A stretch of DNA of 64,000 bases from Adenanthera pavonina (GCA_026686845.1 JAIVEN010000002.1:36039001-36103000); one strand, 5' to 3'. Positions 49,701 through 61,357 are shown, counted from the first letter of the stretch. Numbers and translations are program-made. Notes: generated by a model not told the origin, from the letters alone.

Positions 49701-51965
49701 AACCATGGCCTTCTGCCATGAGCCCTTTTGTATTTAAATAGAGTTGGGTTGCTAGATCTACCTCCTTTGCTCTTTTGCCTTGCTTCATAAATCCCATGTT
49801 ATTTCAAGGCTTCTTATCCTTAATCTTACTTACTTTTCCTTTCTTCAAAATTTTCTTACTAATGGTAGTTGGAGTTGCTGGTAAAACACTTAGATGATTC
49901 AGACTATTTCCAATGATTATGCTTACTTGGAATAATGAATTAAAAGTATGAATTTGTATTAGGCATCTTTTCTTTAACCGCTTACTTTAAGCCTCTTTTT
50001 CTAGTTTTCCCACCTTTTCTTGTTCAGCTACATTCTGCTAAAGGTACGTCGATTATTTATGCCCTCCCACTTATTCATTGATTGGCTCGTTCTTTTTAGA
50101 GTGGATTCTTACAAATTATGCTTCCTTTAATCAACCTTATTTTTTAACTTACACATTACCCTTAAAGTCTTTCATTTCCGGTGTGCATCCCATTGTCTTA
50201 TAAATCCTTTCAGGCTCATAGTCCATCCCTCAACATTTGGCATGTTAAATTCATCGTCAAGGATAACAGTTGATAAATTCTATATTACATAATCATATAT
50301 CGATGATTGATAAATTCAACTAGTTGCTTGGCAACTTATCCCACATGGGCTTACTAATCTGCTTAAGACTATTGTAGTATAGACGGAGTGTTATAGGCTG
50401 TAGTTTCTAGGTGTTGTTTATGAGCAATAATTCTCTCTTGTAGTTGCTCTTCACAATCCTTTGCTATTGGTCCAAGCCATAAGGGTCATTTATAAGGAAT
50501 CTCGATTTCTTTACTATGTCTGGGGTCGTTTGAGAAGTCCATGCTTGTGCTACTTATCTTTGCTGAACACCTATTCAAATCTTAACCATTCTTACCTTGC
50601 ATTTAACAATCGCACTTAGCAAGTTCCACTGACTACTTCTTTCATCCTTATCTTTTGCCACTTGGTCTTTCTACTTCACTACTTTAATATCGTACTACAT
50701 ACCTACTTGGTTCAAAACAATGGCTATGTATTACTACTACATACAACTTATTATCATACTGAACTTATGGGGTTTTCATAGTAGCATCTAACTTACTATT
50801 ATTGTCATCCAATATCTGCATGAGATTTTTTTCCAGTTCATCCTCTAAGACTTTCATAGCTAATGACTCTATATAGCATCAACTACTAGCTTAACCCATT
50901 CACTTCCAAGGAGCCAATGATCATGATGCCCTTCAAAATATTCTTTTGCTTTGATCATAGTACTCAAGAGATCTAGAAATTAAACTTGTCTTCTAGATTT
51001 ATCCTGGCATTTCTTAAAGCAATTCTATCATTCCTTTGGATCTGGAGTCCTTAGTTTAGTTAGGTAAAGCTACTTTTCTCTTCAAATAATTCCTTTAGCC
51101 CAAATTTAGTTAGCACAACTCATACTTTACCTTGATGTGCATTTACTTGATTTGGTAGGGCTATACCTGAGAGGACCACTATCATTGAGTCACTTCTTAG
51201 GCTTAGGCCATTTTCCTTCACCTGGGTTATTACTCATTCTTTTTTTCTAACTTACATTCTTTTAAATTATGCATTAATTTTCCTCCATTAACTCTCTTCT
51301 CATTACTTTTCTTCATTACTATCATTTATTTCTTACTTGTCTCCTTCATTCATTATTGGAAACATTGTGCCACTGATATTACTTCATTACATACGTGGGG
51401 TACTTGCCTTTCTGCTCATCATTACCCACCGTTATATTTCTTTGCTACTTTATGCTCAGTGGCTTAGCATATGAGGGAAGCCTTAAGTAAACATTCATAT
51501 TAGCTGTTGATTAATGAGATTTCATATCTTTCTAAAATCATTCTAGGCTATCCTCTTTCAGAGAACTATCAGTACTGTAGGGTTTATTATCTCATTCTCT
51601 GTACAGGTCTACTGTAACCTCATTATTAATCTACTGTGACCATGAGATCTACTGTAATCTTTGAGCCCTACTAGGATCCTCTATGATCCTACATCATCTT
51701 TTTACTGATAAGATCTAACTGCGATATAGCTCTGAAAGGATTCAAGACCTATGGTAAATAAATAATCTGTAAAACATCTTCAACTAATCCAGCAACCACC
51801 ATTAGCTATCCTTAAGACTAATCCCTTATGCTACTATAACATTCTCATGCCAGATTTTTCAAAGGAATAATACTTTACGTTTAAAGGGGAAATCTTTAAC
51901 TTTTAAAGATATATTACCTGAATCTTTGCTCTGAGAGTCTAGACCTTCGGTTCTGATATAAAAAA
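46800..51965 (-). other. Second gypsy-type element interior, degraded, with gag relic
   Basis: Starts (minus strand, right side) with the primer site; polypurine tract AGTAGGGGAGAAA lies at 46800-46812. The gag relic corresponding to 21660-22500 lies at about 49600-50500, with the knuckle-region counterpart near 49700-49760. A counterpart of the 23155-23360 repeat is at about 48840-49020. I found no intact frame and no pol motif. A short frame at 47781-47984, antisense to the element, matches the antisense frame at 24075-24272 of the other copy. Confidence 0.6.
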
Positions 51966-53037
51966 TATAACACCTTAAACTTAAGTCCATTTCCCATCTA
52001 TTAGACTCCAATTATGTCTATTATTGCATGATTCGAGACTTGATTGCATAAAAATATTAAAACACAATTTTCTTTATTTTGGGTACTGTTCATTGTGCAT
52101 TTTCTATTTTACCCAACGAATTTCTAAAATTCATAATTAATTATAGAAAAATCATCTCAAAGTGATTCAAGTCTTTAAAAATAGCTAAAAATTTTTCTAC
52201 ATTGAAAAAAAATGAAACAAAGAATTCTCTAGATTGATTCATATAATTTATTTCCCAAATATTTACTGTACATTTGATCATTTTGAAACTTTTCAGGTTT
52301 TGGCCTTATATTTAAAAATTCATATCTCATGATATCCTGAGCCAAATCATGTATTCTCTATGTCATTCGAAAGCCTTGTATGTCTTCTTTCTTGATATAG
52401 TTTTGTTATACATTCACCTTGTGTGATGCATGGAATTGACTTAAATCATTAAGAGTCAGAACACTACTTCTATTAGAACAGTTTTAGGAGAAATTACATA
52501 ACTCTTTCTTTATAGCTCCAAATACTATCAAACTTGTGGTATTCGTTTCCTAAGACTTAGAGGTTTCTATAAATGTAAACCACTGAATTTTTGGAGCTTT
52601 ATACAATTTTCTATTTACATTTTGAATTTTCCAGTGTTCATGGCAAAAGTTCCAATTTTTCTCTACACTATCCTATTTTGAACCCTAAATTTGAAAATTG
52701 ACCATAAATTGTACACTTATCCAATTTAAGTGTTCTTTAACTCTTGGGAAAGCTTATTTTATGCACTTTTAGAGTATATAAACCATTCAAATAATTGCCT
52801 TGTCTCACATGAACAGTACCTACGTTAATCATCAGAACGTTTAGAAATGAGCTTTTCCATGCATCACTTGGCAAAATAAGCTTAATAACTTCTTTACATC
52901 ATTATTCTTGGTTCCAAATCTATACCCATTTTTTCATGATACTCAAGGGAACATAACATCATTGAGGTATAGATCTAATAACATATACATGATTTTCACA
53001 ATATTTCAAAAGATAACATCATAGCTTGATTCATCAA
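51966..53037 (-). repeat. Second gypsy-type element, 5' LTR fragment
   Basis: Homologous to 44385-45456, starting TATAACACCTTAAAC (one change at the terminus) and breaking off after GCTTGATTCATCAAT. The missing part would contain the LTR start. Confidence 0.82.
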
Positions 53038-53437
53038 TTCAAGTAATAATTTCCTTGCCTTTTTGACTAGTACTTCAGTTTATTTGTATGGCAGGAGTGC
53101 TTTTGTTCTTGAAGCTCCTTCCTTTCTATTTTGAGGAATCTACCAAATTTGATTGTTAACTCTTTTAGCTCATCCTCTTCATCATCATTACTACTATCAT
53201 CACTTTCATTATTAGTGTCATCATATTCTGAGCTCTATGATGTAGTAGCTTTGAACATCAATGTCTTGTCTTTATTTTGTTGTTCCCATAAAAGGTCAAG
53301 TCTTCCTTCATGTTTAGCAAGGCCTTTAAACAGTGCAATGATGGATCGGTATGATTCTCCTCTTATCTCTTTAATACTGTCACTTTTGATTGTCATTCTT
53401 TAGGTAGAGCTCTTAATATTTTAAATACTTGCTCTTT
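53038..53437 (-). pseudogene. Copia B gag, C-terminal part
   Basis: The minus-strand reading gives EQVFKILRALPKE, a stop, then SKV, followed in other frames by SYRSIIALFKGLAKHEGRL and an acidic serine-rich run before IKFGRFLKIERKE. This parallels copia A gag at 14290-14580. It ends at GKEIIT, just where the zinc knuckle should start, at the break with the gypsy LTR. Continues the part at 55155-55647. Non-functional because of stops, frameshifts and truncation. Confidence 0.7.
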
Positions 53438-55154
53438 TTGGTAAGGTTTAGCTAGTCACCAAAGGGGGGTAAATTGGGTGATGTAAGATTTTCACCCTTT
53501 TTGAAGCACAACCCAATTTCACCAGGAGATGCAGTAGAATTGGGATGAACATAGAGAATTAAATAAAGTAATTGAAGAGAAAAGATGAAAAGCGATACAA
53601 AGAGATTTATACTAGTTCAACCCAACCACTTGATCTACATCCAGTTCTCAAGCCATCACTTGAAATTTTTACTATATCTCACAAGTTTGATTCAGGTACT
53701 TGTGAACCCTTAATACTTCCCACAACTTTCAGAAGGTACTTGTAAAGCCACTCTCCCCACACCCTTACAAGATGTGTAATTTTCCTTAGTGTTTCCCCAC
53801 ACTAATATTCTAACCCGAAATTGTAGAAAAGAATGATTATAGAATGGAGAAACTCTTTTAGAGTAGATAATACATTGAAAACTCACTCTAATGAGGTAAG
53901 TTTAACTATGAATGCTAACACAAAAAGATTTTATGTGTTGGACCAGTATTTTGGCACAAAACTCATTTAATTCGTTACGCATAAGTCCAAACGAGGTTCT
54001 TTTTATAGATTTATTGCTTAACTATTCGTAGACACAAGATTTATCCACTAGACACAAGTTCAAGCCATTACTCTACAAAAAGAACCATTAACTAACCGTA
54101 TTAAATATGTCTGACATATCAAAATTTGAATTTTGAGGCTCAATAAATGAATTTCGTAGAGTTAGTATAGTTATATGTTTGACATTGAACCTTGAAATTC
54201 ATCTAGTACAAAGTAACATTTGAATTTCGAGTTTGCAAAAAAAACCTCATGTTAGTTCATACGAATTTTTATAGTGGAAATGTGTCTATTAGGTTTGAAC
54301 AGTTGCTTCAAGTTTTCACAATATACTTTGAAATTAGAATTTTAGAGACCAAAATTCAAAATTTAGAAATTGAAATTCATCTATCATTGACTAAAATTCA
54401 TCTATCAAATGCATGTTCAAACCTCTCTATGACTTTTACACACTTTCACTAATTATGTTTAGCCCGAAATTCAAATTTTAGATTCAAAATCCATCAATCA
54501 TAAATAAAACCTCTATAACTTCGAATTTCAATAAGCAAAGTGTAAATTTTTCACAAAATGAACATGAATTATAAGAAAAATTTGTCTATTAGCCAATATT
54601 TCTCAATTCTAGCACATGTTAGTATCAGATTTATTTAATCTAACTTGTTTAAAGCATATGATAACAAGATTAAGTAAATTTTAAAGATTAGACCACCTCA
54701 AGACCTAAGTGAAAACAAAATAAACTTAATACCTAGGTCTTCAAAAGTTAAGCTTCACTTTCACTTAGTTATTCCATTCTTGGCATGCTGCCTTCTAATC
54801 TTCAATTTTTAGAGCATCATTTCTCTTCTTCTGTGAGAGAGACATGCTGTTGATTTTCCTTTCTTTATTCCAAGGTTCACTATTCCTTCTTAGACAATAC
54901 TACATTTAATATATTACACTTATAAACCAAGTAGTTTGTCCAATTTATATATCCAACTTATATTATACAATATAAAAGCACAATGGATAAATTAGTATAT
55001 GGCATAATATATGTATTATACATATAGTTAATCACATGTTAGTGCACATTTTACTTGTTTTAGGAATAATATATATGTTAAAAAAATATGATCAGTTGTT
55101 CCTTATTACTTTACATTTGTCATCATTAAAACTTATGTTATATTAAACCTAACA
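53438..55154 (-). mobile_element. Copia B solo LTR inside copia B gag
   Basis: Minus-oriented LTR of 1717 bp, ending TTAAACCTAACA at 55154, flanked by a perfect TCTTT duplication (53433-53437; 55155-55159). The gag reading continues on both sides, so it inserted into an existing copia B gag. Confidence 0.88.
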
Positions 55155-55647
55155 TCTTTGTATGTAGCTCTTTCCCAGAGCTGTCGCGTGATTAATGATG
55201 TGAGTGAAGCGAATTTAGAAATCTTTAATAGACTGACCACTAATTATCTTGAACATTTTATATTCTGCTGTGAGAGAGCTAAATCTATTTTCCTTTACCC
55301 CACTTATGCCTCTCACATTTCTTTAGATGTGTTGCAATCTTACACTCTGAAGAACTCATCTTGTGAAAGAGCACTGACTATGGTGAATTGTGCTTTTGTA
55401 TTCAGTAGCACTTTTCTTTTATCTTTATGATCCCATTCTGCACTCAGCTTTTCAACTATCTACTGCTGCTTATTCCTCTTCATTGGAAGGAAATCTCCAT
55501 TCTCTATGATTTCCCATATATTCGGCCTAGAGATTTTAGAAAGAGGTTCATCTTCATCTTCCAGCAGGTGTAATTTTGTTTGTTAAAGCCTGGTGGTCTG
55601 CATATGCTAGCATTGTCTAGAAGAGTTCCTTCTGTAAATCTAGACAT
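55155..55647 (-). pseudogene. Copia B gag, N-terminal part
   Basis: The ATG at 55647-55645 opens MSRFTEGTLLDNASICRPPG, then FNKQNYTCWKMKMNLFLKSL, the usual copia gag FxxxNYxxWKxxM block (UBN2 family). Stops follow near residue 65 and later. The block matching THEGTxxVKxxKI is decayed, and the part ends ITRQLWERATYK at the solo LTR. The frame 55158-55430 on the other strand is a shadow. Confidence 0.75.
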
Positions 55648-55686
55648 TTTTCTCCTGAATGATTAGATCCTTTACTGGGAGTCTAA

Positions 55687-55699
55687 GTTTTGATATCAA
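55687..55699 (-). other. Copia B primer binding site, mutated
   Basis: Minus-strand TTGATATCAAAAC next to the LTR end, three changes from TTGGTATCAGAGC. Confidence 0.65.
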
Positions 55700-55700
55700 T

Positions 55701-57474
55701 TGTTAAGTTAGCTGGTCACTCAAGAGAGGGTGAATTAGGTGATATAAGATTTTTTCCTTTTTGATGAATAACACAATTTCACCAAATATTGCAGCATAAC
55801 ATGGGTGAATAAAGTATAATGAAGTAGATAGACGAAATGAGAAGATGAAAAGCAAAACATAAGAATTTCTATTAGTTTAGCTCAAACCACTTAGCCTACG
55901 TACAGTCCTCAAGCCACCATTTGAGATTTTTACTATATCCTACAGGTTTGGTTCCGACACTTGTAAAGCCTCAGTACATCCCATAAGTTTCACTAGGCAC
56001 TTATGAAGCCATTATCTCTATACCTTTAAAAGATGTGTAATTTCCCTTAGTGTTTTCCCACACTAAGATTCTACCTAGAAATTATAGAAAAAATGATTAC
56101 AGAATTGAAACTCTTTTTAAGAGTGGATAATACATTGAAGCTTACTTTAATAAGGTAGTTTTAGCTTTGAATGCTCACACAAAATAATTTTATCCATATA
56201 ACTCACTTAAATTCATTACCCATAAGTTCAAATGAAGTTCTATTTATAGATTTGTGACTTAACTAGTCATTAGACACAAGATATAACCATTAGGAACATT
56301 AACCAATGGTTACTCTGCAAAAAGAGCCATTTACCAACCACATTAAATGCATTTGACAAACAAAAATTCAAATTTTAGGGCTCAGCAAATGAATTTCATA
56401 GAGATAGAAGGTTAAGCACTTTAACATTGACCTTCAAAATTCATCTGTTGCTAAGTGACATTCAAATTTTGAGTTTGCCAAAGATATCTCATCTTAGTTT
56501 ATGAGAATTTTTATATTGGAAGTATGTCTAAATAGATTGAATAGTTGTCTTAAGTTTTCACATAACACTTTGAAATTCAAATTTCAGAAACTAAAATTCA
56601 TCTATCAAAGGCATGTTCAACATGACATAAAAGTTCTCACTTCGAAGTTCATACTTTGAAGCTCAAAGTTCGTCTATCAGAGGCTATGACTTTGAATTCA
56701 CTTTGAACTTCACCAACAGTCACAATTTATCTAAGCTTCATGCAAATTTTGCACACTTTCACTAACTATGCTTAGCCTGAAATTCAAATTTCAAAACCAA
56801 AATTCATATAGTAGCGATAAGACCTCTACAACTTCAAATTTTAACAAGCAAAGTGCAATTTTTTGCACAAAATAAGTATGAGTCAAATAGCAAAGTTCTT
56901 CTGTTAGCCAATATACTTCAATTTTAACATATGTTAACATCAGATTCCTTTAATCTAACTCGTTTAAGACATATAGTAGCAAGATTAAGTAAATTTCAAA
57001 GATCTAAACTACCTGAAGACCTAAGTGAAAACAAACTATACCCAATTTCTAGGTCTTCAAAAGTTATGCTCCACTTTCACTTAGTCATTCCATTTTTGGT
57101 ATGCTGCCTTCTGATCTTCAATTCTTGGAGCATCCTTTCTCTTCTTCTTCTTTGACTAAGACATGATATTGATTTTCCTTTCTTTATTATAATTCTTATT
57201 CTTCCTTCTTGGATAATTCTACATTTAATGTATTACACTTACAAACCAAGTAGTTAGTCTAATTTATATATCTAACTTGTATTATAAAATATAAGAGCAT
57301 AGTGGATATATTTGTACATAGCATGATATATACATTTTAAATGCAATTAAACACATGCTAATGCACATTTTACTTCTTTTAGGAATAGAATATATGTTAG
57401 ACAAATATGATACATTTGTTCTTTATTACTTTATATTTATCATCATCAAAACTTAAATTGTATTAAACCTAACA
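55701..57474 (-). repeat. Copia B 5' LTR
   Basis: Minus-strand TGTTAGGTTTAATACAATTT to CCAGCTAACTTAACA; 1774 bp. TATA box (TATTTATA on the plus strand) at 56241-56248. The U3 array of AAATTCAAATTT/TTCGTCTATCA-type motifs lies at about 56340-56900. Confidence 0.87.
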
Positions 57475-57479
57475 GATTT

Positions 57480-57735
57480 AATTCAAAATGCATTTATGAA
57501 TGTTTGACATTTCCTCAGTTAAATAGCATTTTTTATAATGTGTTGGTAATCCATTCTTATAATATTGACTTGAAATTTCATATTGCCATACTTATATTAT
57601 GGTAATATTTATTTTGCATAATATTTTTTCTATTTATTTGTGTACTCTATTATGTTTCAATCTTACTTAAAGTATTGGAAATCATTTTATTCCCATTAGC
57701 AATAGTTTCAACAATAACATATAAACATGTTGATT
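57480..57735. other. Unassigned AT-rich DNA between copia B and an LTR start
   Basis: No ORF or repeat recognised. It joins 40779 when copia B is removed. Confidence 0.4.
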
Positions 57736-57824
57736 GTCACACCCCTAAGTTCTAAATTAATGATTGAGTGTTTGACTCAGATCATTAAAGATTAAGTGTG
57801 GGGATTTTTTTTAAGGGACTCACA

Positions 57825-58315
57825 TGTTGAATCAAGTGTTTTGATGATTCCAAACCAACTTTCTAGAACTTCGAGAGAAGATATCAAAGGTGCACAAATG
57901 ATCTCAAGTGGAGAAATTCAAGAAAAACCAGCACAAAAATAGATGTAGAATCTACAGCCTTGTTTAAATTGAGCAAAAGACTTTGATTTGGCAAAAAGAT
58001 GTTTTAAAACTATGATTCTATGGAATATTTGAAAAACACCCACTAACAGACAAAGTTTCACACACTTATACTGATATGTTGTTTTGAAAATTCAAACTTT
58101 GGCTTTGGAAATTCGAATTTCGTATTGAAAATGAACAAGTCTGAAAAGAGACTTCTTTGACAGACGAATTTTGACTTAAGAAATTCGAATTTTGATACTT
58201 GTCTGAAAAGAGCTTCCTATGACAGACGGACTTTGGCTTTTGAAAATTCGAATTTTAGACAAAACACAACTTATGAAAAATGAGAAATTCATCTAAGGAT
58301 ATGTCAAAATTCATC
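57825..58315 (+). repeat. Truncated copia A 5' LTR
   Basis: Matches 61358-61848 closely from TGTTGAATCAAG to the CAAAATTCATCT junction. The TATA box and U5 are lost. Confidence 0.85.
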
Positions 58316-58852
58316 TCAAAATACGCATGTTGGAAACTCTTTACAAAATGTTGAAATTCGAATTTCGGATTCAAAATTCGTCTTTTGAAACATGCTCACT
58401 TTATTAAATCTCTGAAAGATGAATTTTCATAATTAACATTCGTCAGTTGTTTGTTGTATTGATAATTGCTTGCTACCTGCTCTTTGAAATTCGAACTTTG
58501 TTGAAACAAAGTTCGTCTGTTCATCTGTTGATGTTTGAACCAAGTCTCTGTCAGACGAACTTTCAAATGAAAATTCATCGTCAGTAAGCTTTGCTGGATG
58601 GGTTAACCTGTAACTGCTCAAAATTCAAATTTTACCCCTCAAAATTTGTCTTTCCTGCTGTTACACACGTTAAAACCAACGGTTATCCTCTGAACAGACG
58701 CAACCCTATTCATCTCTCTCGTGGGTCTGTTCAAATTCTCTCATTAATACCTTTTAATTCTGACCGTAAATCTCCATCTTCCACCGATTAAACTTCTCTT
58801 CGCACCCTATAAACACATTTCCTGCTTCATTCTGAATCATTCAACCACAAAA
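58316..58852 (+). promoter_or_regulatory. Pre-ORF3 motif array and TATA-like box
   Basis: Homologous to 29870-30402: copies of TCAGACGAACTTTC and TTCGAACTTTG-type motifs, then a pyrimidine-rich stretch and TATAAA at 58808-58813. A regulatory role is inferred. Confidence 0.45.
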
Positions 58853-59228
58853 ATGGAAAAGTAAAAACTCCTGAAGCTGGAAAGGAAGAATCTCGGCCAA
58901 AGAGAACCGTGAAATCTCAATATGCCTCAAAGGAGAGTGAGAAATCAAAAAGAAAAGGTGAATCCAACAAAGCAACCCCTCCAAAAGGCAGAAAACAACT
59001 CCAAAGCCATATTCAAAGAAAGCTGGGCCGTCTTCTTCAAAGAAAACAGAGCCCTCAGTTCCTGCTACTCCTGCTACTGCTGTTGTTGCCTCCACCTTCT
59101 CTAGCACTGAATCTGGAGAATACGAGCTGACCACATTGCCATTATGGAGCAATGCTCATATTCAGGAGGAGTACACGACCAAATTTGTGGGCAAGAAGGT
59201 AATCAAGCCTCACTATGTCAATATGTAA
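58853..59228 (+). pseudogene. ORF3 N-terminal part, broken
   Basis: The ATG at 58853 is out of frame after three codons. The basic leader continues in a second frame (ESRPKRTVKSQYASKESEKS), shifts at about 58980, and the Pro/Ser linker and the start of the domain (ELTTLPLWSNAH) run in the frame of the downstream ORF until a TAA at 59226-59228. The nonsense codon replaces a residue that is E or Q in the other copy (VNM, stop, EFL compared with VNMEQFL). Confidence 0.7.
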
Positions 59229-59267
59229 GAATTCTTAATCTCTAACAACTTTGATGCCGGGCTGTGG

Positions 59268-61049
59268 ATGATCAAATACAAGAATTTGTTAGAGATATTG
59301 GAAAGATACGATGATGAGGTAGTGAAGACTTGGTATGCCTCTATGAAATACAACAGCAAGAAAAGGAAGTGGGAAGTCAATCTGAGATCAAGGACCATCT
59401 GGCTATCAGATGAAACCCTTAACGAGGTATTAGAAATTCCAGGGCAAGATGGCTTGAAGATTGACATCACTAATTCTGGGTATATGGATGAGGTAGAGAC
59501 TGCTGATGAAGAAAGTGGACCATTCCTAAACTACGCGGAGAGCACAATCCTGAACACTTTGTTCAGAAGAAAGGAGAATAGGCCACCCATAAGTTTGCTC
59601 AAGCCCACTGACCTCAGTGCTCAAGTGAGGATCCTACACTACATAGTGTCTAGGATTATCTTTAATAAAGGAGGTAGGTTCAATCTAATCACAAGGGCAG
59701 AGGCACATGTAATGGCAGCAATCATGCGTGGGAAGCTTATTAACATGGGACATATCATTCTTCAACGCATGATCAAGGCTAGGGATCAGAGGAAAGACTC
59801 TACACTTCCTTATGTAGCAATCATCTCTAGGATCCTTCAATATGCTAGAATTCAGCATCTTGAGAAAGGGAAAGGAAAGCCTACTGAGATCTTCAAGGAA
59901 GAAGAGCTGCAAAGGATGGGGATAGAGAAGAAAGATGGAAGATGGATTGGAAAAGGAGCTGGAAAATCTGAAGATTGCTTCTTTGATGATAATGCCTTCC
60001 TGCAGCAAGAAGGTACCTCTGAGGCTCCTACAAGACCTACACCTCAGCCTTCTCCGCCTATCCCATCTCCATCTCTGCCTGCTCACATTCCTTCTACTCC
60101 CTTCTCTCGTGCCAAGCCAACCAAAGTCATTGAGTTGTATGACAGTTTGTCTACACTCATACTAAGCATCAGGGATGAGCAAAATGCCAAGTTTGCTCAT
60201 CTGCAAGATCAGATCCACCAGTTGGCCAAGAACATGAAAGTGGTTGCTGATGCATATGAAGACATTCGGAATACCATTCCTACCACATCAACTTCATCTC
60301 AGCCAGGATTCACTGAGCCTGTTATGTCTCCAACTCCTGAGCCTCCAAGCCCATTTGAGCTGGCCTCTCCTGTTCCTAATGTTGCTGCACGTGACACTGA
60401 GACTGCTGGCACATTAAGCACACCACAGGCCTCCAGCAATGAGGCAAGTCCTGGTCCTCCCTTGGACTATGGCATGAAGGAAGAAGGTCCTCAGGAAACA
60501 AGCTTTCTTGAGCCCATTCCAGTAGATGCTCAGGATTCAATTCTTTCTACTCAAGAATCTGAGCAAGTTGAGAGACTAGTGGTAGCCATCTCTACTTCAC
60601 CATTCATGAAGGCTGCCCTAAATGAAGAAAGGAGCATTGTGCCTTTTGTTGATTTGGAAGCCATTGCACACAATGCTCTCTTGCAAGCTCAAAGAAGAAG
60701 GCTTGAAGAAATGTTTCCTCCTCCTGCTCCCTCACCTGTTACATCCTATGGTCTCTCGGAGGCACAAAGGGCTCAATTGGTAGTTACAAGGCAAGAAATT
60801 TCAGAACTGCTTGAAATCTCTGATGAGGATGAGGACACGAGTTCTGAAGTCTTTGGATCCTTGCCAAACCTCAATCCAGAAATGCCATTTGTCCCTGTGC
60901 TTCTTCAAGCTATTCCAGTGTCTCAGATCCCTCCTCCTACTAATTTTGTTCACCTTCCTGATGATGCCAAAAAGGGGGAGAAGAAATCTGAGCAAATTGG
61001 AAAGTCTGCTGGCAAGAGTTATAGCAAGAAGTCCAAGTCCAAGAAATAG
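59268..61049 (+). CDS. ORF3 main part, 593 codons open (Transposase_32-like domain, coiled coil, basic tail)
   Basis: An uninterrupted frame from an internal methionine (59268) to a TAG at 61047-61049. The natural start is upstream at 58853 but is cut off by a frameshift and a stop, so the first ~140 residues are not in this frame. Residues 1-235 are the globular domain (YDDEVVKTWYASMKYN, VNLRSRTIWLSDETLNEVLE, LITRAEAHVMAAIMRGKL, ending RWIGKGAGK). Residues ~250-285 are Pro/Ser-rich. Residues ~285-340 form a probable coiled coil (VIELYDSLSTLILSIRDEQ, HLQDQIHQLAKNMKV). An acidic Pro/Ser-rich part follows, with a lysine-rich C-terminus (SKKSKSKK). No membrane segment is seen. Against the copy at 30403, silent changes outnumber replacements in the domain. 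Whether it is translated is unknown; the function of such proteins is not established. Confidence 0.7.
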   Translation: MIKYKNLLEILERYDDEVVKTWYASMKYNSKKRKWEVNLRSRTIWLSDETLNEVLEIPGQDGLKIDITNSGYMDEVETADEESGPFLNYAESTILNTLFRRKENRPPISLLKPTDLSAQVRILHYIVSRIIFNKGGRFNLITRAEAHVMAAIMRGKLINMGHIILQRMIKARDQRKDSTLPYVAIISRILQYARIQHLEKGKGKPTEIFKEEELQRMGIEKKDGRWIGKGAGKSEDCFFDDNAFLQQEGTSEAPTRPTPQPSPPIPSPSLPAHIPSTPFSRAKPTKVIELYDSLSTLILSIRDEQNAKFAHLQDQIHQLAKNMKVVADAYEDIRNTIPTTSTSSQPGFTEPVMSPTPEPPSPFELASPVPNVAARDTETAGTLSTPQASSNEASPGPPLDYGMKEEGPQETSFLEPIPVDAQDSILSTQESEQVERLVVAISTSPFMKAALNEERSIVPFVDLEAIAHNALLQAQRRRLEEMFPPPAPSPVTSYGLSEAQRAQLVVTRQEISELLEISDEDEDTSSEVFGSLPNLNPEMPFVPVLLQAIPVSQIPPPTNFVHLPDDAKKGEKKSEQIGKSAGKSYSKKSKSKK

Positions 61050-61357
61050 TGTTTAGAACTTATGGATGCTTGGTTCTTCTTGTAGTATTTTGTAATGATA
61101 TTTTGTTGTTCTTCTGTATTATGTTCTTGTTATATCTTGTACAAGTGACTGTTTGATGAAATGGAAAATTGCTCTGTTCTTAATCCTATAATTGCATCCT
61201 TGTGTTGAGCTTTGAATGAATTAATGAATCTCTTTTGATCTATTGAACATGATATCCTTTGAATTATAATGCATATGTTGAGGGGGAGCTTGTTAAAGCA
61301 AACCCAAGTACTAATCCGGTTTGTAAGTTGTTTTGTCATCATCAAAAAGGGGAAGAA
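61050..61357 (+). other. ORF3 3' untranslated region and polypurine tracts
   Basis: No gene. TTGAGGGGGAGCT at about 61274-61286 and the LTR-adjacent tract AAAAAGGGGAAGAA at 61344-61357, as in copia A. Confidence 0.75.

Larger units (their letters stand above)
44385..53037 (-). mobile_element. Second gypsy-type element, 5' LTR truncated
   Basis: In minus orientation: partial 5' LTR (53037-51966), primer site (TATATCAGAACC, about 51950-51961), a 5.1-kb interior, polypurine tract and complete 3' LTR (46799-44385). The 5' LTR stops after about 1.07 kb, at the place matching 45456 of the 3' LTR, and copia B gag follows directly. The interior is homologous to the plus-strand element at 20169-25150 along its length, including the CAGTAGA repeats, gag relic and tandem-repeat zone. 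No intact gene. CACAT precedes the left end (44380-44384), with no matching duplicate because the right end is lost. Confidence 0.82.
40780..57474 (-). mobile_element. Copia B element, deleted for pol and carrying three insertions
   Basis: In minus orientation: 5' LTR 55701-57474, primer site, gag in two parts (55647-55155 and 53437-53038), then a long gap, then 3' untranslated sequence (44384-44153) with a polypurine tract and the 3' LTR (44152-40780). The flanks are CATTT (40775-40779) and GATTT (57475-57479), a five-base duplication with one difference. Net lengths of the two LTRs agree (1779 and 1774 bp). Insertions are a copia A solo LTR, a gypsy-type element and a copia B solo LTR. Protease, integrase and RT are absent, probably lost in a deletion that also removed the end of the gypsy element. 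Confidence 0.82.

Noticed and set aside
53131..53403. Plus-strand serine-rich 90-codon frame
   Set aside because: It is the antisense of the acidic, serine-rich part of copia B gag on the minus strand.
59685..60086. Minus-strand 133-codon frame
   Set aside because: Antisense shadow of the constrained ORF3 frame on the plus strand.
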